This document shows positions 1 through 7,272 of a stretch of 64,000 nucleotides of DNA, in pieces. The notes below the pieces were generated by a model. That model ran no database searches. It was not told where the DNA came from and was given only the letters and a program-made list of their open reading frames with translations. Position 1 is the first letter of the stretch. Each line of letters begins with the position of its first letter. Source of the DNA: Bacillota bacterium (lineage in GTDB: Bacteria > Bacillota > Clostridia > Lachnospirales > Lachnospiraceae); assembly GCA_023392615.1 (NCBI GenBank), contig JAEVYT010000002.1:376823-440822 (forward strand). Reading direction: 5' to 3'. Made by a program: the position numbers and the translations under genes.

Positions 1-99
1 CAGTGATGCGTGAATATCACTAATTGTATAACCACGTTTGTTTTCAGAAAGAAGTAAGAGTATAAAAATTTGTCTTTCTGTTTGTGCCATATCCTTCAT
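1..99 (-). CDS. HTH transcriptional regulator, N-terminal part (cut by window edge)
   Basis: Reading leftwards from ATG at 99, a 33-codon open frame runs off the window edge. It is preceded by a G-rich ribosome binding site at 106-111. The visible residues include QTERQIFILLLLSENKRGYT, which resembles the first helices of a winged-helix DNA-binding domain such as those in WYL or related HTH regulators. The gene is divergent from rpsL, with about 120 bp between it and the rpsL promoter. The ligand, the rest of the protein and the family cannot be seen. A start at ATG 90 (MAQTERQ) is also possible. Confidence 0.55.
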   Translation of the reverse strand, partial: MKDMAQTERQIFILLLLSENKRGYTISDIHASL

Positions 100-221
100 T
101 GGTATCCCCCCGAACAAAATAGTTTCTTCATATATAATAAGGAAAAAATTTATAAATTTTAAAAATTATCAATATTTTACTATAAAAGGAATATAGATTC
201 AAGTGAAAACCAAAAAAGCCC

Positions 222-250
222 TTGACAATTTAAATACATGAACGTATAAT
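222..250 (+). promoter_or_regulatory. Sigma-A promoter of the str operon
   Basis: TTGACA at 222-227 and TATAAT at 245-250 are separated by exactly 17 bp, a consensus vegetative promoter. A 6-bp hairpin (CATGCA / TGCATG, 258-275) lies just inside the transcript, followed by about 110 nt of leader before rpsL. It is the only consensus promoter seen before tuf, so it probably drives rpsL-rpsG-fusA-tuf. Confidence 0.85.
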
Positions 251-385
251 CATAAAGCATGCAATTTTCTGCATGTTATGTATTTTTTGTATGCTTTTTG
301 TTGATGCTTATATAGTGTGATAAAAAGCCTGAAAACCACAGAATCTAGATGCATATTTACTAATATTTCAGGAGGTGAAAAATTA

Positions 386-808
386 ATGCCCACATTTAAC
401 CAGTTAGTAAGAAAAGGTAGAAAGACTATTGAGACTAAGTCAACTTCTCCTGCTTTACAAAAAGGATTTAACTCCTTAAACAAAAAGCAGACTGACATCT
501 CCGCTCCTCAGAAGAGAGGTGTTTGTACAGCAGTTAGAACAGCAACTCCTAAGAAGCCTAACTCAGCGCTTCGTAAGATTGCCAGAGTACGTCTTTCCAA
601 CGGAATCGAAGTAACAAGCTATATCCCAGGTGAAGGCCACAACCTTCAGGAGCATAGCGTTGTTCTGATCAGAGGTGGTAGAGTAAAGGATTTACCTGGT
701 ACTCGTTACCATATCATCAGAGGTACACTCGATACAGCAGGTGTAGCGAAGAGAAGACAGGCACGTTCTAAGTACGGTGCTAAGAGACCTAAGGAAGCAA
801 AGAAATAA
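386..808 (+). CDS. rpsL: 30S ribosomal protein S12
   Basis: S12 is a small-subunit protein at the decoding centre that contributes to tRNA selection accuracy; its changes classically give streptomycin resistance. The 140-residue product starts MPTFNQLVRKGRK and contains the conserved PKKPNSALRK and PGEGHNLQEHS segments. The start is ATG 386 because GGAGGTG lies at 371-377 and the family begins here; an upstream in-frame extension to 317 has no ribosome site and no family similarity. It is the first gene of the str operon. The segment immediately upstream is not rpoC, as it is in many Firmicutes, but a divergent regulator. Confidence 0.98.
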   Translation: MPTFNQLVRKGRKTIETKSTSPALQKGFNSLNKKQTDISAPQKRGVCTAVRTATPKKPNSALRKIARVRLSNGIEVTSYIPGEGHNLQEHSVVLIRGGRVKDLPGTRYHIIRGTLDTAGVAKRRQARSKYGAKRPKEAKK

Positions 809-1106
809 TTTACTAATTGACAAGTGATTATATTATAATCTACTTGCGAAACTGTTAAGTGCCGGATTAATTTTTTATTCATGACAACACAATTTTATGC
901 AAAGCATGAGATTTGTTGTATCCGTTTAATTTATATCATCTGTGGTGTATGGGTTAAAACGATTGTTTTTACAATATGGAGAATTAAGTTACTCTGAGCA
1001 CGAACACAAGCAATCGAATAAATGATTTATTTATTCATTTGTGAGTACCGTAGAATTAATGACTAACGAATTTAATTCGTTAAGATTTGTTAAGGAGGGA
1101 AGAACC
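809..1106 (+). other. 298-bp spacer between rpsL and rpsG with imperfect hairpin
   Basis: No gene is visible. An imperfect hairpin spans about 884-919: ACAAC pairs with GTTGT, and an inner ATGC pairs with GCAT around an AAA loop. No T-run follows, so it is not a normal intrinsic terminator. TTGACA at 817 and TATAAT at 834 look promoter-like but are only 11 bp apart, which is too close. The role is unknown; RNA processing or stability between cistrons is plausible. Confidence 0.4.
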
Positions 1107-1577
1107 GTGCCTAGAAAAGGACATATACAAAGAAGAGATGTGTTAGTAGATCCTTTATACAACAATAAGGTTGTTACAAAGTTGATTAACAACATCATGT
1201 TAGACGGTAAGAAGGGTACAGCCCAGAAGATCGTATACGGCGCTTTTGATAAGGTAGCCGCTAAAACAGGTAAGGATGCTGTTGAGGTGTTCGAAGAAGC
1301 TATGAACAACATTATGCCTGTTCTTGAAGTTAAAGCTAGACGTATTGGTGGAGCAACATACCAGGTACCGATCGAGGTTAGACCAGAGAGAAGACAAACA
1401 CTTGCACTTCGTTGGATAACAATGTTTTCTCGTAAAAGAGGCGAGAAGACAATGCAAGATAGACTTGCAAATGAAATTATGGATGCAGCAAACAATACTG
1501 GTGCATCTGTAAAAAGAAAAGAAGATATGCATAAGATGGCAGACGCGAATAAGGCATTTGCTCATTACAGATGGTAA
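1107..1577 (+). CDS. rpsG: 30S ribosomal protein S7
   Basis: S7 nucleates folding of the 16S rRNA 3' major domain and sits near the tRNA exit site. The 156-residue product begins MPRKGHIQRRDVL, the usual start and length for the family. I chose GTG 1107 because AAGGAGGG lies at 1092-1099, 7 bases upstream; the open frame runs further up to 1041, but those residues are not S7. It is the second gene of the str operon, with a long 298-bp gap after rpsL. Confidence 0.97.
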   Translation: MPRKGHIQRRDVLVDPLYNNKVVTKLINNIMLDGKKGTAQKIVYGAFDKVAAKTGKDAVEVFEEAMNNIMPVLEVKARRIGGATYQVPIEVRPERRQTLALRWITMFSRKRGEKTMQDRLANEIMDAANNTGASVKRKEDMHKMADANKAFAHYRW

Positions 1578-1673
1578 GATAAATTACCATAGCATGTTCT
1601 TTAAAAGAAACATGATACTTGAGAATATATTTATCATTCTTAATACAAGAGGAATTTCATACAATATGAGGAA

Positions 1674-1697
1674 TGTGAAGCAGTTCGCTGCTTCGCA
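1674..1697 (+). other. UUCG-loop hairpin between rpsG and fusA
   Basis: A 10-bp stem (TGTGAAGCAG, 1674-1683, with CTGCTTCGCA, 1688-1697, one wobble pair) closes a TTCG loop. No T-run follows. It lies in the 168-bp spacer before fusA and may protect or process the polycistronic mRNA. Confidence 0.5.
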
Positions 1698-1745
1698 TAA
1701 TCAATAATGATAATTCACTTGTCATAATTTAAGGAGGAATTATCC

Positions 1746-3863
1746 TTGGCAGGAAGAGAATATCCGTTAGAGAGAACTAGAAATATCGGTATTATGGCTC
1801 ACATCGATGCTGGTAAGACAACACTTACCGAACGTATCCTGTACTATACCGGTGTTAACTACAAGATTGGTGATACTCACGAAGGTACTGCAACCATGGA
1901 CTGGATGGAGCAGGAACAAGAACGTGGTATAACAATCACATCAGCGGCGACCACATGTCACTGGACTCAAGAATTCGAGCATAAGAAGATTCCCGGCGCT
2001 TTAGAGCATCGTATCAATATCATCGATACTCCAGGACACGTAGACTTCACTGTAGAAGTTGAACGTTCCTTACGTGTACTTGATAGTGCTGTCGGCGTAT
2101 TCTGTGCAAAGGGTGGTGTTGAGCCTCAGTCCGAGACAGTATGGCGTCAGGCTGACAAATACAACGTTCCGAGAATGGCATTTGTTAATAAAATGGACAT
2201 TTCCGGTGCTGACTTCTTCAATGTTGTTAGTATGATTAAATCCAGATTAGGTAAGAATCCAGTTCCGTTACAGTTACCTATAGGTAAAGAAGATACTTTC
2301 AAGGGTGTAATCGATTTATTCGAGATGAAAGCTTACTATTATATTGATGATAAGGGTGAGCAGATCGAGATTAAAGAGATCCCTGATGATATGAAGGATC
2401 AGGCAGATGAATACAGAAATGCTATGATCGAGTCTATCTGTGAGACAGATGACGAATTAATTGAGAAATTCTTAGAAGGTGAAGAACCTACTACAGAAGA
2501 ATTAAAAGCAGCTTTAAGAAGAGCTACAATCAGAACTGAGATTATTCCTGTTCTTTGTGGTTCCGCATATAGAAATAAAGGTGTTCAGAAATTACTTGAT
2601 GCCGTTCTTGAATTTTTACCAGCTCCTACCGATATCCCTGATATCAAAGGTGTTGATGAGGATGGCAATGAAGTTCACAGAAGATCTTCAGATGATGAGC
2701 CTTTCGCAGCATTAGCATTTAAGATTATGGCCGATCCTTTCGTAGGTAAGCTTGCATTCTTTAGAGTTTATTCCGGTACCATTAACTCCGGTTCCTACGT
2801 ATTAAACTCAACTAAGAATAAAAAAGAGCGTATTGGACGTATTCTTCAGATGCATGCGAATAAGAGAGAAGATCTTGATAAGGTTTACTCTGGTGACATC
2901 GCAGCGGCAGTAGGATTTAAAACTACTACAACTGGTGATACTATTTGTGATGAAAAACATCCTGTTATTCTTGAATCCATGGTATTCCCTGAGCCTGTTA
3001 TCCACGTAGCGATTGAGCCTAAAACAAAAGCTGGTCAGGATAAGATGGGTGAAGCTTTATCAAAGCTTGCAGAAGAAGATCCTACATTCAAGGCTTATAC
3101 CGATGAAGAAACAGGCCAAACGATTATCGCTGGTATGGGTGAGCTTCACCTTGAGATTATCGTTGACAGACTTCTTCGTGAGTATAAAGTAGAAGCTAAC
3201 GTTGGTGCTCCTCAGGTAGCATACAAAGAAAGCTTCACTAAGACTGTTGAAATCGATAGTAAATACGCAAAACAGTCCGGTGGTCGTGGACAGTACGGTC
3301 ATTGTAAGGTTCGTTTCGAGCCTATGGATGCGAATGCTGAAAAGACTTATGAATTCGTTAATGCTATTACTGGTGGTTCTATTCCTAAGGAATATATTCC
3401 TGCAGTTGATGCTGGTATTCAAGAAGCTACAAAAGCCGGTGTTCTTGGTGGATATCAAGTACTTGGTATCAGAGCTACCTGTTATGATGGTTCTTACCAT
3501 GAAGTTGACTCCAGTGAAATGGCGTTCAAGATTGCTGGTTCTATGGCATTCAAGGATGCAATGAACAAAGGTGGTTCCGTACTTCTCGAGCCTATCATGA
3601 GAGTGGAAGTTACTGTTCCTGAAGATTACATGGGTGATGTTATCGGCGATATCAGCTCCCGTCGTGGTCGTATCGAAGGTACAGAAGACATCAATGGTAT
3701 TAAGTTAATCAGAGGATTTGTTCCTCTATCCGAAATGTTCGGATATTCCACAACCCTTCGTTCTAAGACACAGGGTCGTGGTGCTTACTCCATGTTCTTC
3801 GCTTCTTACGAGGCAGTTCCTAAGAATGTTCAAGAGAAAGTTTTAGCGAACAAAGGTAAATAA
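1746..3863 (+). CDS. fusA: Translation elongation factor G
   Basis: EF-G is the GTPase that drives tRNA-mRNA translocation and, with RRF, ribosome recycling. The 705-residue protein has all five domains by length. The G1 loop AHIDAGKTT is at residues 18-26, the G3 motif DTPGHVDF near 95 and the G4 motif NKMD near 150. Translation starts at TTG 1746, with AAGGAGG at 1731-1737 and the family start MAGREYPLERTRNIG. It lies between rpsG and tuf in the classical str order. Codon choice looks strongly biased, as expected for a highly expressed gene. Confidence 0.98.
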   Translation: MAGREYPLERTRNIGIMAHIDAGKTTLTERILYYTGVNYKIGDTHEGTATMDWMEQEQERGITITSAATTCHWTQEFEHKKIPGALEHRINIIDTPGHVDFTVEVERSLRVLDSAVGVFCAKGGVEPQSETVWRQADKYNVPRMAFVNKMDISGADFFNVVSMIKSRLGKNPVPLQLPIGKEDTFKGVIDLFEMKAYYYIDDKGEQIEIKEIPDDMKDQADEYRNAMIESICETDDELIEKFLEGEEPTTEELKAALRRATIRTEIIPVLCGSAYRNKGVQKLLDAVLEFLPAPTDIPDIKGVDEDGNEVHRRSSDDEPFAALAFKIMADPFVGKLAFFRVYSGTINSGSYVLNSTKNKKERIGRILQMHANKREDLDKVYSGDIAAAVGFKTTTTGDTICDEKHPVILESMVFPEPVIHVAIEPKTKAGQDKMGEALSKLAEEDPTFKAYTDEETGQTIIAGMGELHLEIIVDRLLREYKVEANVGAPQVAYKESFTKTVEIDSKYAKQSGGRGQYGHCKVRFEPMDANAEKTYEFVNAITGGSIPKEYIPAVDAGIQEATKAGVLGGYQVLGIRATCYDGSYHEVDSSEMAFKIAGSMAFKDAMNKGGSVLLEPIMRVEVTVPEDYMGDVIGDISSRRGRIEGTEDINGIKLIRGFVPLSEMFGYSTTLRSKTQGRGAYSMFFASYEAVPKNVQEKVLANKGK

Positions 3864-3872
3864 CAACTGAAA

Positions 3873-3913
3873 GCGATGCAATGTGAATCGGTAATACGAT
3901 TCACTTGGATCGC
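3873..3913 (+). other. Long hairpin between fusA and tuf
   Basis: GTGAATCG (3883-3890) and CGATTCAC (3897-3904) form a perfect 8-bp stem with a six-base loop. It extends outwards through CAA/TTG and GCGAT/ATCGC with small bulges. The following sequence is A-rich with no T-run, so efficient termination is unlikely. It may attenuate transcription partially, or be a processing or stability element ahead of the very highly expressed tuf. Confidence 0.5.
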
Positions 3914-4052
3914 ATAAGTAATAAAAAATTGTTATATCCGCTGATTCTGCTTGAAAATATTTCACAGTTGAAATATAATTAGGCATATGAGGCAAAAAAT
4001 AGTACAGAGTATTTGCTAATAAGCATAATTTATTAAAGGAGGACGTTAAAAA

Positions 4053-5246
4053 ATGGCTAAGGCTAAATTTAACAGATCAAAACCACATTGTAATATTGGT
4101 ACAATCGGTCACGTTGACCATGGTAAGACAACTCTTACAGCAGCTATCACAAAGACTCTTCATGAGAGATTAGGTACTGGCGAAGTAATCGCATTCGACC
4201 AGATCGATAAAGCTCCAGAGGAGAAGGCAAGAGGTATCACAATATCAACAGCACACGTTGAGTACGAGTCAAACGCTCGTCACTACGCTCACGTTGACTG
4301 CCCAGGACATGCTGACTACGTTAAGAACATGATCACTGGTGCTGCTCAGATGGACGGCGCTATCCTCGTTGTTGCTGCAACTGACGGTGTTATGGCTCAG
4401 ACTAAAGAGCATATCTTACTTTCCCGTCAGGTTGGTGTACCTTACATCGTAGTATTTATGAACAAGTGTGATATGGTTGATGATCCAGAACTTCTTGAGT
4501 TAGTTGAGATGGAAATCAGAGACTTATTAAACGAGTATGAATTCCCTGGCGATGATACACCTATCATCCAAGGTTCCGCTCTTAAAGCTCTTGAAGATCC
4601 TACATCTTCTTGGGGTGACAAGATCGTTGAATTATTTGAAGCAGTTGATAGCTGGATTCCAGATCCTAAGCGTGAAACAGATAAGCCTTTCTTAATGCCT
4701 ATCGAGGACGTATTCTCCATCACAGGTCGTGGTACTGTTGCTACTGGCCGTGTTGAGCGTGGTGTTCTTCACGTATCTGAGGAAGTTGAAATCGTTGGTA
4801 TTAAAGAAGAGACACGTAAAGTTGTTGTTACTGGTATCGAAATGTTCCGTAAACTTCTTGACGAGGCTCAGGCTGGTGATAACATCGGTGCACTTCTTCG
4901 TGGTGTTCAGAGAACAGAAATCGAAAGAGGACAGGTTCTTTGTAAACCAGCTTCAATCACATGCCACAAGAAATTCACAGCACAGGTTTACGTACTAACT
5001 AAAGAAGAAGGTGGACGTCATACTCCTTTCTTCAACAACTACAGACCTCAGTTCTATTTCAGAACAACTGACGTTACTGGTGTTTGTAACTTACCTGATG
5101 GTGTTGAGATGTGTATGCCTGGCGATAACATCGAGATGAGAATTGAATTAATTCATCCAATCGCTATGGAGCAGGGTCTTGGCTTCGCTATCCGTGAGGG
5201 TGGTAGAACAGTAGGTTCCGGTAAAGTTGCTACAATTATTGAATAG
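4053..5246 (+). CDS. tuf: Translation elongation factor Tu
   Basis: EF-Tu carries aminoacyl-tRNA to the ribosome as a GTP complex. The 397-residue protein has the G1 loop GHVDHGKT at residues 19-26, DCPGHADY near 81 and NKCD near 136, followed by the two beta-barrel domains ending in GSGKVATIIE. ATG 4053 follows AAAGGAGG, and the N-terminus MAKAKFNRSKPH is typical. It is the last gene of the str operon; the terminator and large inverted repeat begin at its stop codon. No second tuf copy is in this window. Confidence 0.98.
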   Translation: MAKAKFNRSKPHCNIGTIGHVDHGKTTLTAAITKTLHERLGTGEVIAFDQIDKAPEEKARGITISTAHVEYESNARHYAHVDCPGHADYVKNMITGAAQMDGAILVVAATDGVMAQTKEHILLSRQVGVPYIVVFMNKCDMVDDPELLELVEMEIRDLLNEYEFPGDDTPIIQGSALKALEDPTSSWGDKIVELFEAVDSWIPDPKRETDKPFLMPIEDVFSITGRGTVATGRVERGVLHVSEEVEIVGIKEETRKVVVTGIEMFRKLLDEAQAGDNIGALLRGVQRTEIERGQVLCKPASITCHKKFTAQVYVLTKEEGGRHTPFFNNYRPQFYFRTTDVTGVCNLPDGVEMCMPGDNIEMRIELIHPIAMEQGLGFAIREGGRTVGSGKVATIIE

Positions 5247-5391
5247 TCACGTTGGCAATGAGCCATTCGTAATATAGAAGAGCCCCCGCTGAGAGTTCAC
5301 TCTCAAGTGGGGGCTCTTTCTGTATTACGGAGGGCGACGCCCGTGCACGAGCAGCTGTGCTGCGAGTGTGAGGGGCTCATTGCCAAGTGAC
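5246..5391 (+). repeat. Large inverted repeat abutting the tuf stop codon, with nested terminator
   Basis: Outer arms GTCAC-g-TTGGCAATGAGCC (5246-5264) and GGCTCATTGCCAAGTGAC (5374-5391) are complementary apart from one extra base. Inside them, CGTAATA (5268-5274) pairs with TATTACG (5323-5329) and merges into the terminator stem 5279-5317. A GC-rich tail at 5332-5362 carries two further small hairpins (GGGC/GCCC and CAGC/GCTG). The whole could fold as one branched structure or be the footprint of a palindromic repeat inserted at the tuf stop. No protein is encoded. Confidence 0.6.
5279..5320 (+). terminator. Intrinsic terminator of the str operon
   Basis: AGAGCCCCC (5279-5287) pairs perfectly with GGGGGCTCT (5309-5317), followed by TTCTGT. 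An inner GAGAGT/ACTCTC pairing strengthens it. It lies 33 bases after tuf. Confidence 0.8.
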
Positions 5392-5401
5392 GTAAGCGAG
5401 T

Positions 5402-5429
5402 GCAGACCACCGGAGGTGTGATGCTATTA
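5402..5429 (+). repeat. Hairpin repeat motif, copy 1
   Basis: GCAGACCACCGGAGGTGTGA followed by TGCTATTA. The core CACC-GGA-GGTG forms a hairpin. A second copy occurs at 6742-6769 in the same orientation with the core changed to CGCC-GGA-GGCG, so the stem is kept by a paired change (A-T to G-C). Together the copies flank the acetyltransferase cassette. Confidence 0.6.
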
Positions 5430-5443
5430 ATCTGGATTAAAAT

Positions 5444-5472
5444 TTGACAAATAATGGTAATATGCATATAAT
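5444..5472 (+). promoter_or_regulatory. Sigma-A promoter of the acetyltransferase leader
   Basis: TTGACA (5444-5449) and TATAAT (5467-5472) are separated by 17 bp, a full consensus. Transcription would start near 5480, ahead of the 11-codon ORF at 5532 and the terminator at 5639. Confidence 0.8.
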
Positions 5473-5531
5473 CAATATGTAGTTTATCGTAGATTTATTA
5501 GGATGGTATTATCGAAAGGAGTTGTTGGATT

Positions 5532-5567
5532 ATGGCAAGAGTAAATTATGAGGTGAATTTTATTTAA
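5532..5567 (+). CDS. Putative 11-residue leader peptide
   Basis: An ATG at 5532 with a strong ribosome site AAAGGAG (5515-5521) opens a frame of 11 codons, MARVNYEVNFI, then TAA. It lies between a consensus promoter and an intrinsic terminator, 160 bp before a GNAT gene. Short translated leaders of this kind control ribosome-targeting resistance genes by attenuation, so this may be a regulatory uORF. It could instead be the remnant 5' end of a lost gene. I know no family for it. Confidence 0.45.
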   Translation: MARVNYEVNFI

Positions 5568-5579
5568 CTGAATATTGGT

Positions 5580-5595
5580 AAAGGCATTTGCCTTT
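5580..5595 (+). promoter_or_regulatory. Leader hairpin, possible attenuator arm
   Basis: AAAGGC (5580-5585) pairs with GCCTTT (5590-5595) around ATTT, 12 bases after the leader ORF stop. A ribosome stalled on the leader ORF would change its folding. A competing antiterminator could not be established by eye. Confidence 0.35.
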
Positions 5596-5638
5596 GCACC
5601 TTCTTCCAGCAACCTAAATCGTGTATAAAGTTTAAATG

Positions 5639-5665
5639 AAAGCACGCCTTGGCAGCGTGCTTTTT
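5639..5665 (+). terminator. Intrinsic terminator in the acetyltransferase leader
   Basis: AAAGCACGC (5639-5647) pairs with GCGTGCTTT (5655-5663), ending in TTTTT. It sits upstream of the GNAT start codon (5729), so it either ends a short independent transcript or works as an attenuator. Confidence 0.75.
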
Positions 5666-5728
5666 GTGTGCTCTAACATGCGGAGACAGAGTATTAAAGG
5701 GACAAATCAGAAATTGAGGAGGAATTGT

Positions 5729-6685
5729 ATGGAAATTATAAATTTTACTGACGAACATATTGATCAAGTAATTAACATAGCAAAACATAATTATGAAAAT
5801 GAACGCAAATTTGTTCCAGCCTTGCCACCTGTAAAAACATGGCCAGATATTTCAGGCTTTGTAAAAAATGGATTAGGAGTTGTCGCTATTGACGGTGATA
5901 AAGTGCTTGGCTATTTATGTTGTGTTACACCTTTTAAAAACGCATTTCATTCAACGGATGCGGTAGGAGTCTTCTCTCCTATGCACTGTAACGGCAGTAT
6001 AAGCGAAAATAGAGAAGTAATCTATTCTCGTATGTATCAATCTGCAGCAGAAAAGTGGGTAAAAACTAAAGCTTCTAGCCACGCAATTTGTTTATATGCT
6101 CATGACACTGTTGCTCAAAATTTATTCTTCCATAATGGATTTGGTATAAGATGTATGGATGCAATAAGACCAATGGAGGAAATAACTTTATACGGTTGCC
6201 CTGGATACACATTTGAAGAACTGCACTATACTGACTACAACTTGGTTTATCCATTGTACAGTTTACTTGGTGAACATATGGCAGAAAGCCCTTGTTTTAT
6301 TGTTCGCTCACATTCTATGGAAACCTTTTCAAAATCAATAACAAATGATAGCAGATTTTTTGTAGCAAAGAGATGCAATGAAATTGTGGCATTTTTGAAA
6401 ATTGTTAATAGTAGTGAAACTTTTATAACTGAAGCCAATGATTTGCGCTATGTAGATGGAGCGTTTTGTCTGCCCGAACATAGGGGAAGACAAATTTATC
6501 CCAACTTGCTTAATTATGCAATTGGTAAACTAAAAGTTGAAGGATATAAATATCTAGGTGTTGATTTTGAAAGTATAAATCCGACAGCATATCATTTTTG
6601 GCCAAAATATTTCAATGTATATACTCATAGTGTTGTTAGGCGTATTGATGAACACAGCCTAAAGCAGAAAATTGTGATTATATAG
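5729..6685 (+). CDS. GNAT N-acetyltransferase with two GNAT-like halves
   Basis: The 318-residue protein looks like a tandem GNAT protein: an N-terminal half of about 150 residues (from MEIINFTDEH, with VVAIDGDKVLGYLCC) and a C-terminal half with GAFCLPEHRGRQIYPNLLNY, the acetyl-CoA pyrophosphate-loop position. Such enzymes move an acetyl group from acetyl-CoA to an amine; the substrate here is unknown. ATG 5729 has GAGGAGG upstream; the frame stays open to 5636, but that part overlaps the leader terminator. The leader with short ORF and terminator, and flanking repeats at 5402 and 6742, suggest an acquired, inducible gene, possibly for drug modification. Confidence in the fold is good, in the function low. 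Confidence 0.8.
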   Translation: MEIINFTDEHIDQVINIAKHNYENERKFVPALPPVKTWPDISGFVKNGLGVVAIDGDKVLGYLCCVTPFKNAFHSTDAVGVFSPMHCNGSISENREVIYSRMYQSAAEKWVKTKASSHAICLYAHDTVAQNLFFHNGFGIRCMDAIRPMEEITLYGCPGYTFEELHYTDYNLVYPLYSLLGEHMAESPCFIVRSHSMETFSKSITNDSRFFVAKRCNEIVAFLKIVNSSETFITEANDLRYVDGAFCLPEHRGRQIYPNLLNYAIGKLKVEGYKYLGVDFESINPTAYHFWPKYFNVYTHSVVRRIDEHSLKQKIVII

Positions 6686-6741
6686 AGTGCGAAAGACAGC
6701 TTTTCTATTAAGTCGGAGGTAAGAAACTATCATTTGCACTC

Positions 6742-6769
6742 GCAGACCGCCGGAGGCGGGATGCTATTA
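6742..6769 (+). repeat. Hairpin repeat motif, copy 2
   Basis: GCAGACCGCCGGAGGCGGGA followed by TGCTATTA: the same motif as at 5402-5429, with a paired substitution that preserves the stem. It lies between the acetyltransferase and the blaI promoter. Confidence 0.6.
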
Positions 6770-6802
6770 CTTATTTTATTGGAAAATAAATGTAAAAATT
6801 TG

Positions 6803-6852
6803 GTGACAAAATTGGTTACATATGTATACAATATAAATGGTTACAAACATAG
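6803..6852 (+). promoter_or_regulatory. blaI promoter with paired BlaI-type operators
   Basis: A promoter GTGACA (6803-6808) - 18 bp - TACAAT (6827-6832) has the perfect palindrome TACATATGTA (6817-6826) inside its spacer. A second GGTTACA half-site block lies at 6839-6850, 24 bp on. BlaI/MecI repressors bind TACA/TGTA dyads, so autorepression of the blaI-blaR1 unit is likely. Confidence 0.65.
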
Positions 6853-6905
6853 CCAATTAATATTATTCTATAGATTTAAATTCAGGCGAAAGGAAAGAAT
6901 ATATT

Positions 6906-7271
6906 ATGAAAATATCAATTACGGATTCAGAGCTTGAGATCATGAAAGTTTTGTGGAAAAAAGGGTCAGCAACGTCACGTGAGATATTAGAGGGTGTATC
7001 TGGCGACGAAATAAAAAATCGAAATACAGTAAAGACATTGCTAATGAGACTTGTTGCCAAAGACGCAGTAAAATACGAAAAGATAAACGAGCGTGCATAT
7101 AAATATAAACCACTTGTGAAAGAACAGGAGTATATTACGCAGAGTAGTGACCGTTTTCTTGATAAATTGTTTGAAGGCTCAGCTAAGAAGCTAATATTAA
7201 ATTTTGTTCAAAGCGAAAAGATAAGCAAGGATGAGCTGGAAGAACTTATTAAACAGTTAGGAGATGAATGA
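6906..7271 (+). CDS. blaI: BlaI/MecI/CopY-family repressor
   Basis: The 121-residue protein has a typical winged helix (LEIMKVLWKKGSATSREI, then NTVKTLLMRLVAK) and a C-terminal dimerization half, the length of MecI/BlaI. It should bind the TACATATGTA dyad in its own promoter. In this family repression is lifted when the partner membrane protease causes cleavage of the repressor. The partner gene overlaps or abuts its stop codon. No beta-lactamase follows; an ABC exporter does. It is a family member, not necessarily a regulator of beta-lactam resistance. Confidence 0.9.
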   Translation: MKISITDSELEIMKVLWKKGSATSREILEGVSGDEIKNRNTVKTLLMRLVAKDAVKYEKINERAYKYKPLVKEQEYITQSSDRFLDKLFEGSAKKLILNFVQSEKISKDELEELIKQLGDE

Positions 7272-7272
7272 C

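Noticed and set aside
817..839. TTGACA and TATAAT upstream of rpsG
   Set aside because: Only 11 bp apart, so not a workable sigma-A promoter.
3060..3500. Long minus-strand and alternate-frame ORFs inside fusA, tuf, secA, prfB and tex
   Set aside because: They overlap strong conserved genes and lack ribosome sites; they are shadows caused by codon bias.
5564..5788. Minus-strand frame over the leader of the GNAT gene
   Set aside because: It runs through the promoter-leader-terminator unit and has no ribosome site.
6734..6937. 67-codon + strand frame across the hairpin repeat and blaI promoter
   Set aside because: No ribosome site, no similarity, and it overlaps a clear promoter/operator.
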